From the NCBI GenBank assembly GCA_934438075.1, contig CAKSBF010000002.1, forward strand, positions 178,677 to 242,676: a DNA stretch of 64,000 nucleotides, in the 5' to 3' direction. Shown here one piece after another: positions 1 through 8,334 of this stretch. The notes beneath the pieces are model-generated. The model saw nothing but the letters and a program-made list of their open reading frames with translations, did no database searches and was not told the DNA's origin. The position numbers and the translations under genes are program-made. The DNA comes from an uncultured Clostridia bacterium (GTDB lineage Bacteria > Bacillota > Clostridia > UBA1381 > UBA9506). Position 1 is the stretch's first letter, and the number at the start of each line of letters is the position of its first letter.

Positions 1-2
1 CG

Positions 3-581
3 GCCGACGTTGATGCATTAAAAGAAATGTCCTATGATGCTGCTCAAACAGTTGGCGAAGCATTAACCGCTTTAATTGCAAAAATTGGAGAAAACATGAA
101 TATACGCCGTTTTGCAAGAATTGCCGGAAATGTTTGCTCATATATTCACGGTGGCGGCAGAATTGGTGTTCTGGTTGAGGCAGAAGGCAGTCTTGCTGAT
201 GCGGAAGCATACGAAGCAGCAAGAGATGCGGCAATGCAAATCGCAGCAATTAACCCACTCTACCTCTCTAAGGATGTTGTTCCTGCTGAGGATGTTGAAA
301 AAGAAAAACACATTATTATTGCTCAGATTAAGGAAGATCCGAAAAACGCAAATAAGCCGGATAACATCATCGAAAAGATGGTTGGCGGTAAGATTAACAA
401 ATTCTACGAGCAAAATTGTCTGCTCCAGCAGGAATTTGTTAAAAACGGAGACTTTAAGGTAGAAGCTTACTTAGCATCGAAGGGTGTTAAGCTAATCAAC
501 TTTGTAAGATTTGAAAAGGGCGAGGGTTTAGAAAAGAAAGAGGAAAACTTCGCTGATGAAATCGCAAAGATGGTAAAATAA
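3..581 (+). CDS. tsf: Elongation factor Ts, C-terminal part (5' end outside window)
   Basis: EF-Ts is the guanine-nucleotide exchange factor that recycles EF-Tu-GDP during translation in the cytoplasm. The visible part is the dimerisation/core region and C-terminal tail, including the segments INPLYLSKDVVP and KMVGGKINKFYEQNCLLQQ that are typical of EF-Ts. The reading frame is open to the left edge from base 3, so the N-terminal EF-Tu-binding domain lies upstream; the ATG at 27 is internal. In most bacteria tsf follows rpsB, which would lie just outside. A terminator-like hairpin begins 11 bases after the stop. Identity is secure; only the truncation by the window edge is unusual. Confidence 0.95.
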   Translation, partial: ADVDALKEMSYDAAQTVGEALTALIAKIGENMNIRRFARIAGNVCSYIHGGGRIGVLVEAEGSLADAEAYEAARDAAMQIAAINPLYLSKDVVPAEDVEKEKHIIIAQIKEDPKNANKPDNIIEKMVGGKINKFYEQNCLLQQEFVKNGDFKVEAYLASKGVKLINFVRFEKGEGLEKKEENFADEIAKMVK

Positions 582-592
582 TTTATATAAGT

Positions 593-633
593 AAAAATTT
601 AGCCGGAGACGAAAGTTTCTCGGCTAAATTTTT
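593..633 (+). terminator. Intrinsic terminator or attenuator between tsf and hisA
   Basis: The arm AAAAATTTAGCC is mirrored by GGCTAAATTTTT around a short loop, giving a strong stem with A-rich and T-rich flanks. It lies between the tsf stop and the hisA ribosome binding site (GGAGG at 644-648), leaving only about 20 bases downstream. It could end the rpsB-tsf transcript or attenuate read-through into the his genes. Confidence 0.75.
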
Positions 634-654
634 AGATAAAAACGGAGGAATTTT

Positions 655-1383
655 ATGATCATCTACCCTGCTATTGATATTAAAGACGGGAAATGTGTGC
701 GTCTCACCCAAGGAAAATTTTCGGATGTTGCGGTATATGGCAATGACCCGTTGATTATGGCTAAAAAGTGGGAATCTCTTGGTGCGCCTTATTTGCACTT
801 GGTTGATTTGGACGGAGCGCTCGCCGGAAGTGGGATTAACAGAAACATTATCATAAAGATAGCACAATCTGTAGATATTCCAGTGCAGACCGGAGGCGGC
901 ATTCGAACCATGGACGATATCTCCGAATTGATAGCAGGCGGTATCAGTCGTATTATTCTCGGCACAGCCGCGGTGCAAAATCCGCAGCTGGTAGATGAAG
1001 CAGTAGCAAAATTCGGAGAGAAAATAGCAATTGGCATTGATGCTAAGGATGGCATGGCCGCCATCTCCGGTTGGGAGGAGATCTCTTCTCTGCCGGCTTT
1101 GGATTTGGCTAAAAGTATGCAGCAAAAGGGCGTACGATATATTGTTTACACCGATATTTCAACCGATGGCATGTTGACTGGACCTAATTTAGCTGCTATG
1201 CGGCAAATGGCTGACAGTGTTGCTGTTAAAGTAATTGCTTCCGGTGGCGTTGGCTCTTATGAAGATATCTTATCATTGAAGTCAACGGGTGTTGAAGGTG
1301 TTATTGTGGGTAAAGCATTATATACCGGTAATGTTGAATTAGAAAAAGCACTACTCTGTTTAGAAGGTGACTGCTCATGCTAA
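655..1383 (+). CDS. hisA: ProFAR isomerase, histidine biosynthesis
   Basis: HisA is a cytoplasmic TIM-barrel enzyme that isomerises ProFAR to PRFAR by an Amadori rearrangement, in the middle of histidine synthesis. The 242-residue length is normal. The expected catalytic aspartates are at D8 (YPAID) and D129 (IGIDAKDG), and the two phosphate-binding loops QTGGGIR and ASGGVGS are present. The start has a GGAGG site nine bases upstream. The 3' end overlaps hisF by seven bases, which implies translational coupling. No convincing promoter is visible between the upstream hairpin and the start, so expression may depend on read-through from tsf. Confidence is high. Confidence 0.97.
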   Translation: MIIYPAIDIKDGKCVRLTQGKFSDVAVYGNDPLIMAKKWESLGAPYLHLVDLDGALAGSGINRNIIIKIAQSVDIPVQTGGGIRTMDDISELIAGGISRIILGTAAVQNPQLVDEAVAKFGEKIAIGIDAKDGMAAISGWEEISSLPALDLAKSMQQKGVRYIVYTDISTDGMLTGPNLAAMRQMADSVAVKVIASGGVGSYEDILSLKSTGVEGVIVGKALYTGNVELEKALLCLEGDCSC

Positions 1384-2135
1384 CAAAACGTATTATCCCC
1401 TGCCTTGATGTTCATAATGGGCGTGTTGTAAAGGGTGTTAATTTTGTTGATTTAAAAGATGCAGGTGATCCGGTTGAAATAGCGAAAGCATATGACAATG
1501 CCGGAGCAGATGAATTGGTTTTTTTAGATATTACTGCCTCCTCCGATGCGCGTAGCATTATTTTAAATCTGGTGGAACAAACGGCGCAGCAAGTTTTTAT
1601 TCCGTTTACCGTCGGAGGCGGAATCCGAAGCATTGATGACTTTCGAGATATATTGCGCGCCGGGGCAGATAAGATATCCATTAATTCTGCTGCAATCAAG
1701 CGACCGCAGCTTATTTCTGAAGCAGCATATAAATTTGGTTCTCAATGCGTTGTCGTTGCTATTGATGCCAAAAGAAGTAATAATGGTCAATTTTCAGTAT
1801 ATTTGAACGGCGGACGTGTTGATACAGGCTTAGATGCGTTAGAATGGGCAAGATATGCAGAAAAACTTGGTGCCGGAGAGATTCTTCTGACAAGCATGGA
1901 TGCAGATGGAACAAAGGCCGGCTATGACCTGGAATTAACAAAACAAATTACCGACGCTGTAAAAATCCCTGTAATAGCCTCCGGCGGTGCCGGAAAATGC
2001 GAACATTTTTATGACGCTTTAGAAAAGGCAGGCGCTGATGCTGTACTTGCGGCTTCTCTCTTTCACTATAACGAATTAACCATTAGTGAACTAAAAAAAT
2101 ATTTGAAAAAACGGGACATTCCGATCAGAATGTAA
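1377..2135 (+). CDS. hisF: Imidazole glycerol phosphate synthase, cyclase subunit
   Basis: HisF joins ammonia from the glutaminase HisH to PRFAR, producing imidazole glycerol phosphate and AICAR; the AICAR feeds purine synthesis. It is a 252-residue TIM barrel with the catalytic pair D11 (IIPCLDVHNGRVVKG) and D130 (VVAIDAKR). The phosphate loops FTVGGGIRS and ASGGAGK are intact. It overlaps hisA by seven bases. The partner glutaminase hisH is not in this window, although it commonly lies just upstream of hisA, so it must be encoded elsewhere. Confidence is high. Confidence 0.97.
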   Translation: MLTKRIIPCLDVHNGRVVKGVNFVDLKDAGDPVEIAKAYDNAGADELVFLDITASSDARSIILNLVEQTAQQVFIPFTVGGGIRSIDDFRDILRAGADKISINSAAIKRPQLISEAAYKFGSQCVVVAIDAKRSNNGQFSVYLNGGRVDTGLDALEWARYAEKLGAGEILLTSMDADGTKAGYDLELTKQITDAVKIPVIASGGAGKCEHFYDALEKAGADAVLAASLFHYNELTISELKKYLKKRDIPIRM

Positions 2136-2170
2136 AGATAATCAAGCAAATGCATGAAAGGATGAATGCT

Positions 2171-2794
2171 ATGAATATAAAATATGATGAAAAAGGTTTG
2201 GTTCCTGCCGTTGCACAAGATTATATATCCGGCAAAGTGTTGATGGTTGCTTACATGAATGCAGAGTCACTTCGCCTCACGCAGGAAACCGGGAAGGCAA
2301 CTTATTTTAGCCGTTCCAGGCAAAAACTTTGGGTAAAGGGCGAACATTCTGGTAATTTCCAAATTGTAAAAGAAATATTAGTAGATTGTGATGAAGATAC
2401 TATTATTTTAAAAGTTGATCCCCAAGGCCCCGCATGTCATACCGGTCATAAAACTTGTTTTTACCGCAAACTGGAAAATGGTGCCTTGGTAGAGGATGAG
2501 CACGATTCTTCATCTCTTTCGGTTCTGAAAGAGGTATATGATGTAATAGTCAATCGCCGTGACAACCCTGTAGAAGGATCTTATACAAACTATTTGTTCG
2601 ATAAGGGCATTGATAAACAGTTAAAAAAAATCGGCGAAGAGTCGGCTGAGGTTATTATCGCTTCGAAAAATCCCGATGTCAGTGAATTGCGTTATGAAGC
2701 TGCAGATTTGCTGTATCACTTAATGGTGGTAATGGTTCAACGCGGTTTGACTTGGGAAGATTTATGCCGTGAATTAGAGGGCCGTAGAAAATAA
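2171..2794 (+). CDS. hisI: Bifunctional phosphoribosyl-AMP cyclohydrolase / phosphoribosyl-ATP pyrophosphatase
   Basis: This HisI-HisE fusion carries out steps 2 and 3 of histidine synthesis, PR-ATP to PR-AMP and then ring opening to ProFAR. The N-terminal cyclohydrolase half has the metal-binding set VDCDEDT and ACHTGHKTC. The C-terminal pyrophosphatase half has the helical MazG-like features KKIGEESAEV and EAADLLYHLMV. In-frame ATGs exist at 2150, 2162 and 2171. The last is preferred because GAAAGG at 2156-2161 sits nine bases before it and the protein then starts MNIKYDEKG, like its relatives. It follows hisF closely. Some annotations call such fusions hisIE. Confidence 0.95.
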   Translation: MNIKYDEKGLVPAVAQDYISGKVLMVAYMNAESLRLTQETGKATYFSRSRQKLWVKGEHSGNFQIVKEILVDCDEDTIILKVDPQGPACHTGHKTCFYRKLENGALVEDEHDSSSLSVLKEVYDVIVNRRDNPVEGSYTNYLFDKGIDKQLKKIGEESAEVIIASKNPDVSELRYEAADLLYHLMVVMVQRGLTWEDLCRELEGRRK

Positions 2795-2831
2795 TTTTTT
2801 TAATTATACTATTTGTTAATGAGGAATACCT

Positions 2832-4040
2832 ATGGAAGCAATGGCTATTATTTGTGAATATAATCCTTTTCATAATGGACATGCATATCAAATCAGCCAG
2901 CATCGCTCGCAATACAACGTTGATTGTGTGATCGCGGTTATGAGTGGAAATTTTGTTCAACGCGGCGCACCGGCTATCTGTGATAAATGGGTACGGGCTG
3001 AAATGGCACTTTATGGCGGCTGTGATTTGGTAGTTGAATTGCCGGTTGTTTATGCTGTCCAATCAGCGGAACGTTTTGCCCAGGGCGCTGTTCGGCTTAT
3101 TCATCAAATGCCGCACGTCCATTATCTTTCTTTTGGCAGTGAGTGCGGAGACATTGCTTCCTTGCGCACAATTGCTCAAACGAAGCGCCGTCCTTCCTTC
3201 ATTGCCGAAGTAATCCATCATTCCAAAACAGGTATTCCCTACCCGACAGCGTGCGCAGATATATTGTGTAAAATGTTGGGCGAGGATTTCCGTCACATTC
3301 TATCAGAGCCAAATAACATTTTGGCAATTGAATATTTAAAGGCGCTGGACGAACAAAACAGTAATATTACACCAATCACATTAAAAAGAACTATTGCACA
3401 CCATCATAATAAAATTGATGAGCAGTTTTGCAGTGCGGGTTACTTGCGCAGTTTAATGCAACAGCACCATGACATTTCTTCATTAATGTCACCGGAGACG
3501 TATTGGGTATATAAAACAGCTGAGCGTCTTGGAAAAACGCCGGTGAGCAATGTGGCTCTTGACGTACTGGTTCCCTATTTGCTCCGAACGAAAACGACAG
3601 ATGAATTATTAAACATTCCCGATATGACCGAGGGATTAGAAAGTCGTTTTAGGGAGGCAGGGCGTAAATTTCATGATTTGCAGAGTGTTGCGGAATTTAT
3701 TAAATCAAAGCGCTATACCAGAACCAGAGTTGACAGAATGTTGACTCATCTCCTTCTGGGTATCACTAAGGAGGACATTAACTTATCTCCGTCCTATCTG
3801 CGTGTCCTTGGGATGAATCGAAATGGTGCTGACTATTTAAAAATGATAAAAGAAAAATCTCCTGTTCCGATTATTACCAAGACTACTAAATGCTCTGAAT
3901 TGGCTCCTGATGCACAGAAAATGTTTGCGTTGGATTGTCATGCAACTGATATCTATGCAATGCTATATCCCAATCAATCTCAGAATAGAGCCGGACTGGA
4001 TTTTATAACTTCGCCGATTATTCATCAAAGAGGGTTATAA
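2832..4040 (+). CDS. tmcAL: tRNA(Met) cytidine acetate ligase (YlbM family)
   Basis: TmcAL uses acetate and ATP to acetylate cytidine 34 of elongator tRNA-Met, securing accurate AUG decoding. The protein starts with a nucleotidyltransferase fold carrying the HNGH signature at residues 14-17 (ICEYNPFHNGH), followed by SGNFVQRG and the KWVRAEMAL helix typical of the family. The 402-residue length fits. A weak site, GAGGA, precedes the start. It is the last gene of the his-containing rightward group and ends at a bidirectional terminator. Older annotations use ylbM or call it a nucleotidyltransferase. The family assignment is firm, and the acetylation role is inferred from the characterised Bacillus enzyme. 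Confidence 0.9.
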   Translation: MEAMAIICEYNPFHNGHAYQISQHRSQYNVDCVIAVMSGNFVQRGAPAICDKWVRAEMALYGGCDLVVELPVVYAVQSAERFAQGAVRLIHQMPHVHYLSFGSECGDIASLRTIAQTKRRPSFIAEVIHHSKTGIPYPTACADILCKMLGEDFRHILSEPNNILAIEYLKALDEQNSNITPITLKRTIAHHHNKIDEQFCSAGYLRSLMQQHHDISSLMSPETYWVYKTAERLGKTPVSNVALDVLVPYLLRTKTTDELLNIPDMTEGLESRFREAGRKFHDLQSVAEFIKSKRYTRTRVDRMLTHLLLGITKEDINLSPSYLRVLGMNRNGADYLKMIKEKSPVPIITKTTKCSELAPDAQKMFALDCHATDIYAMLYPNQSQNRAGLDFITSPIIHQRGL

Positions 4041-4073
4041 AAATGAACAAGTTCTGTAAAAAAGGACAATATC

Positions 4074-4117
4074 AAAAAGACCCCTATGAATAAAAATCAT
4101 CATAGGGGTCTTTTTAT
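4074..4117. terminator. Bidirectional terminator between tmcAL and the ECF S gene
   Basis: The arm AAAAAGACCCCTATGA pairs with TCATAGGGGTCTTTTT around a short A-rich loop. The T-run on each strand lets it serve both the rightward tmcAL group and the leftward gene that ends at 4168. Confidence 0.9.
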
Positions 4118-4167
4118 TATCCGTACATATTATTTCAGCTCAAAAATATTTTACATCCCTTTGCATC

Positions 4168-4809
4168 TTACTTGTTCTGCCCCCGAAATTTTAACAATGC
4201 TCCACCGATTGTTAATGTAAGAATGGCGGCAACAATTGCTTCCGGAACACCCTGCGCACCGATAACACCCAAAATAACACCGTAAAGGGCATCTATAGTC
4301 AAGCCTTTTGCCGCTGCATAGGAATTGCCAAAGAACAGATATATCATGTTCATAACTAAAAGTGTGTTGGTAAGTGCACCGGCGAGTCCCGCTGAAGCCA
4401 ACCCAACTGCCTCACCCCATTTTTTCGCAGCAAAACCTTTCGTAATACCGCGGTAAACAAAACAAGGAATCACGCCAACCAAAATGCGCGGTACAAAACA
4501 TATTACAAGGCTTAATAAATTTCCGCCGTCTGCACCGATAGAATAAAAGGGTGTGAAAACAAATGACGTTAAATTAGGTTTAAAGGTATTGTTCAGCAAA
4601 CTGGTCAAACCAAATAAAAAGCCAAGAAAAGCCCCCTTTTTGTATCCCAAAACAACCGATGCAATGATAACCGGAACATGAATAATAGTTGCATTCATGA
4701 ATCCAAGGGGAATATATCCCAGAAACGGTACGAATGCCATAATGATAATGATAGCCGAAAACAATGCAAGCTGCACCATCTCCACTGTTTTACTGTTGTT
4801 TTTTTGCAT
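4168..4809 (-). CDS. ECF transporter S component, substrate uncertain
   Basis: This 213-residue membrane protein has about six hydrophobic segments and reads as the substrate-binding S subunit of an energy-coupling factor vitamin importer. The N-terminal helix (VQLALFSAIIIIMAF) and the following loop with GYIPLGFMNATIIHVPV resemble the ECF_trnsprt family, which includes folate and pantothenate S components. It would plug into a shared EcfA/A'/T module that is not in this window. The start has a GGAGGT site. It is a single-gene unit with its own promoter at 4840-4868 and a very short leader, so no riboswitch precedes it. The substrate cannot be read from the sequence. Confidence 0.85.
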   Translation of the reverse strand: MQKNNSKTVEMVQLALFSAIIIIMAFVPFLGYIPLGFMNATIIHVPVIIASVVLGYKKGAFLGFLFGLTSLLNNTFKPNLTSFVFTPFYSIGADGGNLLSLVICFVPRILVGVIPCFVYRGITKGFAAKKWGEAVGLASAGLAGALTNTLLVMNMIYLFFGNSYAAAKGLTIDALYGVILGVIGAQGVPEAIVAAILTLTIGGALLKFRGQNK

Positions 4810-4839
4810 GATTAATACCTCCGTATTTTAATTAGTTTT

Positions 4840-4868
4840 ATCATACTACAATTTAGGACAAAACACAA
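4840..4868 (-). promoter_or_regulatory. Putative sigma-A promoter of the ECF S gene
   Basis: On the minus strand, TTGTGT (4863-4868) is followed after 17 bases by TATGAT (4840-4845). The -10 is good and the -35 is weak. The leader to the start codon is only about 25 bases. Confidence 0.5.
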
Positions 4869-4906
4869 TAGCAAAGAGAAGAAAAAATTTTTTTCAGGAT
4901 AAATAA

Positions 4907-4946
4907 TAAAAAAATCAGAGCAGTATAGTTTTTCTGCTCTGATTTT
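4907..4946 (-). terminator. Terminator of the purEC-mutS unit
   Basis: AAAATCAGAGCAG and CTGCTCTGATTTT form a 13-bp stem. On the minus strand it is followed by a T-rich run. It lies about 20 bases beyond the stop of the SSB-like gene and closes the leftward eight-gene unit. Confidence 0.85.
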
Positions 4947-4966
4947 CAGCTATTACAAAACTTATT

Positions 4967-5611
4967 TTACAAATTTATGCTGTTCTCCCGCTCGCTCGGC
5001 ACTGCCTCCAGACGACTGACGGATACTTCGTAAGCAGTTTTGGTTACCGTCTCATTTTCGCTGAGTTTTTTTTGATATTCACGCGACTGCATTCTCCCAA
5101 AAAGACGTATGTTTTGTCCTACCGTGAGATTTCTTGCAAAACGTGCATTTCTACCCCAGGCAATGCACGGGATATAATCTGACTTATTATATGCACGGTT
5201 TACTGCAAGAAGAATATCCGCAATTTCTCTTCCGAACGGTGTAACACGATAAATAACAGGTTTACAGATATAACCGTTCAAATATACCTCGTTCTCTTGC
5301 TCCGCCTCTTGCGAAACAAGGTGAATATCCCTGGCAAATAAAGTTAAAATTAGACGGATACCGCTGTCAGTATAGTTATTATACGAGCGAAACTGACCAA
5401 TAATTTCTACCTTTGTGTTCGGTTCTATTTTTATTTCTGAAAGTAATTTTTCCGATATCGTTACAACAATAATATCTTCGTTATCACTTAAACGCCGCAC
5501 GCGAATATTAAAATGATAAAAACGTTCCGCATGCACTTCATGACTGTAGGTAAGATAATTATCCACATACCCCACAATCCGCGCTTCATTATCCTCTACG
5601 CAGTTCAACAT
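4967..5611 (-). CDS. SSB-like protein with two OB-type domains
   Basis: This protein of about 214 residues appears to carry two oligonucleotide-binding folds in tandem. The first half (EARIVGYVDNYLTYSHEV, then VEIIGQFRSY) and the second half (NEVYLNGYICKPVIYRVTPFGREIADILLAVNR, split here only by reading order, then IPCIAWGRNARFARNL and IRLFGRMQSREY) each resemble SSB/PriB strands. The second is the better match to canonical SSB. An acidic C-terminal tip like that of replication SSB is absent. The start at 5611 is chosen because GGGAG lies eight bases upstream; a longer frame begins at 5659. It ends the mutS transcription unit, which suggests a DNA-repair or recombination role, but the function is unproven. 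Confidence 0.7.
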   Translation of the reverse strand: MLNCVEDNEARIVGYVDNYLTYSHEVHAERFYHFNIRVRRLSDNEDIIVVTISEKLLSEIKIEPNTKVEIIGQFRSYNNYTDSGIRLILTLFARDIHLVSQEAEQENEVYLNGYICKPVIYRVTPFGREIADILLAVNRAYNKSDYIPCIAWGRNARFARNLTVGQNIRLFGRMQSREYQKKLSENETVTKTAYEVSVSRLEAVPSERENSINL

Positions 5612-5682
5612 ACCGTATTCTCCCTTCACGTGAATGGTTACGGTATATTGTATGAACACATTTTTTTAGTTAGAACAACAAT

Positions 5683-8280
5683 TCAGTTTTTTGCAATTTT
5701 TTGAAATTCATAAAGCAGATTTAGTGCTTCGATCGGTGTAAGAGTTGACAAATCAATCTCTTCAAGCCTGCCCATAATTTCTTCGGCACGCACGTCGCCG
5801 AAACCGATTTGCGCTTCCTGCTCCTGTTTGGCGACAATCATTTGCGCTGTATCTTTGGGTGTACCTTCTTTTTTTTCAACCGCAGACAAAATTTCTTTTG
5901 CACGTTTAATGACTTTTGAGGGAATCCCCGCAAGTGCGGCAACCTCAATACCATAACTGTCATCAGCGCCGCCGCGAACAATCCGACGAAGGAAAGTAAT
6001 GTTGTCTCCCCTTTTTTTGCAGGCAATGTTGTAGTTTTTTACTCCGGGTAACATGCCTTCCATATTTGTCATCTCATGGTAATGGGTAGCAAACAGAGTT
6101 CTTGCGCCCAATTTCTTTTTATCAGCCACATATTCCGATACCGCCCAGGCTATTGAAAGGCCATCATAGGTGCTGGTTCCACGTCCGATTTCGTCTAAAA
6201 TAAGAAGGCTTTTAGCTGTAGCGTGTTTCAAAATATTGGAAACCTCGCTCATTTCCACCATAAAGGTGCTTTGCCCTGCAGATAAATCATCTGAAGCACC
6301 AACACGGGTGAATATTTTATCGCATACGCCTATTGTACAGGAAGATGCCGGCACAAAGCTGCCGATTTGTGCCATTAGCGTTATAATGGCAACTTGGCGC
6401 ATGTATGTAGATTTACCGGCCATGTTTGGTCCGGTAATAATCAGCATGCGGTCATCAGAGCAATTTAATTTTGTGTCGTTGGGGACAAACAGCTCGTCTT
6501 GCAAGACTTTTTCAACTACCGGATGTCTGCCATCTGTTATTTCAATTCTGTCAGACATATCAACATATGGCATACAATAATGGTTTTTTGCTGCAACTTC
6601 GGCAAAAGAACACATTACATCACAAAGTGCAACGGTATATGCCGCTTCTTGAACACGATCCACATTTTTTCCTACAATATCACGGATTTCACAAAACAGC
6701 TCAAATTCCCGCGCTTTAACTCTTTCTTCAGCTCCTAAGAGCTTTCCCTCGAGTTCCTTTAATTCTTCTGTGATGTAGCGTTCTCCGTTTACCAAAGTTT
6801 GTTTACGTATATAGTGCGCAGGAACTTGTTCCTTATATGATTTTGAAACTTCTATGTAATAACCAAAAACGCGGTTAAAGCCAACCTTAAGAGTTTTAAT
6901 GCCTGTGCGTTCCTTTTCATCTGCTTCTATTTTTGCCATGGCACTTTTTCCGTTGTTCATTAGATCTCGGTATTCGTCTACTTCTGCATTATAACCTGCT
7001 TTTAAAATGCCGCCATCTTTTATGGTTAAAGGAGCATTATCGTCGATTGATGCCTCCAAAAGGTCAAGCAAGTCACCCAGAGTATCCATTTTATGGCAAC
7101 GCTGTGCTAAAAGCGGAGCTTCAATCTGATACATCTTTAATTCCAGTTCAGGAAGCTGCGCCAACGACTGCCGCAAGGAGAGCAGATCCCGTGGATTGGC
7201 ACTTTTACAAACAATGCGTCCAATCAATCTTTCCAAATCGTGTATACCTTTTAATTGTTCTGTTAAGTCCTCACGCAACTGTGTTTTTTTAACCAGTTCC
7301 TCAACTGCATAAAGCCGCTTTTGAATCATAGAACAATTAACCAAAGGCTTTTCAATAAAAGAACGCAGCATACGTCCGCCCATCGCTGTACAGGTTTTGT
7401 CTAAAACCCATAAAAGTGATCCTTTTTTGTTTTTGGAACGCATGGTCTCGGTCAGTTCCAAATTTCTGCGGGTAAAAATATCAATATCCATATAATCGCC
7501 CGGACAATAATAATTCACATGACGAATATGATTTAATGCCATTTTTTGTGTTTCTTCTAAATAAAAAAAGAGAATCCCTAGTGATAAAGTAATGTAACTC
7601 TCCTTTGGCAGGCCGCTTTTTTCAACGATCTCCGAATTCAGCTGAGAAGCAATGGTCTCTTTTGCGTTTTCATAGTCAGGTTCTTGGCCAGCCGGTTCAA
7701 CCAAACAGGAGAAACGGTTACGTATTTCCTTTATCAAAACTGCCTGCTCTGCAACTGTTTTTGAAACGATTATTTCTGCCGGCATATAACGTGCAATTTC
7801 ATTGATAAGTTGTGCGCTCTCTGTCAAAGAAGTTACAAAAAGCTCACCGGTGGAAATATCAATAAATGCAATTCCAAAAACTTCGTCAACCTTTGCAACA
7901 GAGCATAAAAAATTGTTAGCCTTATCATCCAAGAGCTTATCATCTGTTACGGTTCCCGGTGTCACGACCCGGATAACATCACGTTTTACAATGCCCTTTG
8001 CGGTTGCCGGATCCTCCAGTTGCTCACAAATCGCGACTTTATAACCCCTGGCTACCAATTTGGCAATATAAGAATCCGCAGCATGGTGTGGCACGCCGCA
8101 CATCGGATTTTTTTCTCCATTTTCAGAACGATCCCGACTGGTCAGAGTCAGTCCAAGTTCACGTGAAGCAGTAACCGCATCATCTAAAAACATTTCAAAA
8201 AAATCGCCCATTCGAAAGAATAAAATAGCATCCGGATAATTTTTCTTCACGTCCAGATACTGCTTCATCATTGGGGTCAC
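5683..8280 (-). CDS. mutS: DNA mismatch repair protein MutS
   Basis: MutS recognises base mismatches and small loops after replication and, as an ATP-dependent clamp, recruits MutL. The 865-residue protein has the mismatch-reading FFE motif at residues 27-29, core and clamp domains, then the ATPase with Walker A GPNMAGKST near residue 610, Walker B LLILDEIGRGTSTYDG and the C-terminal helix-turn-helix region. Translation starts at a GTG with AAGGAG nine bases upstream. mutL is not adjacent. The gene lies in the leftward unit with miaB and a YlbF-like gene upstream, and miaB-mutS proximity is common in bacteria. Identity is certain. Confidence 0.98.
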   Translation of the reverse strand: MTPMMKQYLDVKKNYPDAILFFRMGDFFEMFLDDAVTASRELGLTLTSRDRSENGEKNPMCGVPHHAADSYIAKLVARGYKVAICEQLEDPATAKGIVKRDVIRVVTPGTVTDDKLLDDKANNFLCSVAKVDEVFGIAFIDISTGELFVTSLTESAQLINEIARYMPAEIIVSKTVAEQAVLIKEIRNRFSCLVEPAGQEPDYENAKETIASQLNSEIVEKSGLPKESYITLSLGILFFYLEETQKMALNHIRHVNYYCPGDYMDIDIFTRRNLELTETMRSKNKKGSLLWVLDKTCTAMGGRMLRSFIEKPLVNCSMIQKRLYAVEELVKKTQLREDLTEQLKGIHDLERLIGRIVCKSANPRDLLSLRQSLAQLPELELKMYQIEAPLLAQRCHKMDTLGDLLDLLEASIDDNAPLTIKDGGILKAGYNAEVDEYRDLMNNGKSAMAKIEADEKERTGIKTLKVGFNRVFGYYIEVSKSYKEQVPAHYIRKQTLVNGERYITEELKELEGKLLGAEERVKAREFELFCEIRDIVGKNVDRVQEAAYTVALCDVMCSFAEVAAKNHYCMPYVDMSDRIEITDGRHPVVEKVLQDELFVPNDTKLNCSDDRMLIITGPNMAGKSTYMRQVAIITLMAQIGSFVPASSCTIGVCDKIFTRVGASDDLSAGQSTFMVEMSEVSNILKHATAKSLLILDEIGRGTSTYDGLSIAWAVSEYVADKKKLGARTLFATHYHEMTNMEGMLPGVKNYNIACKKRGDNITFLRRIVRGGADDSYGIEVAALAGIPSKVIKRAKEILSAVEKKEGTPKDTAQMIVAKQEQEAQIGFGDVRAEEIMGRLEEIDLSTLTPIEALNLLYEFQKIAKN

Positions 8281-8334
8281 GCCTATACACTCCTTTGTTG
8301 TCTTATCAAACTACTATTTTTACAAAAAACAAAA

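Noticed and set aside
583..1125. A 180-codon open frame on the minus strand opposite hisA
   Set aside because: It overlaps hisA entirely, has no ribosome binding site and its translation has no domain-like pattern; it is a shadow of the real gene.
4810..4966. A vitamin riboswitch before the ECF S component
   Set aside because: The leader between the likely promoter and the start codon is only about 25 bases, too short for any known vitamin riboswitch.
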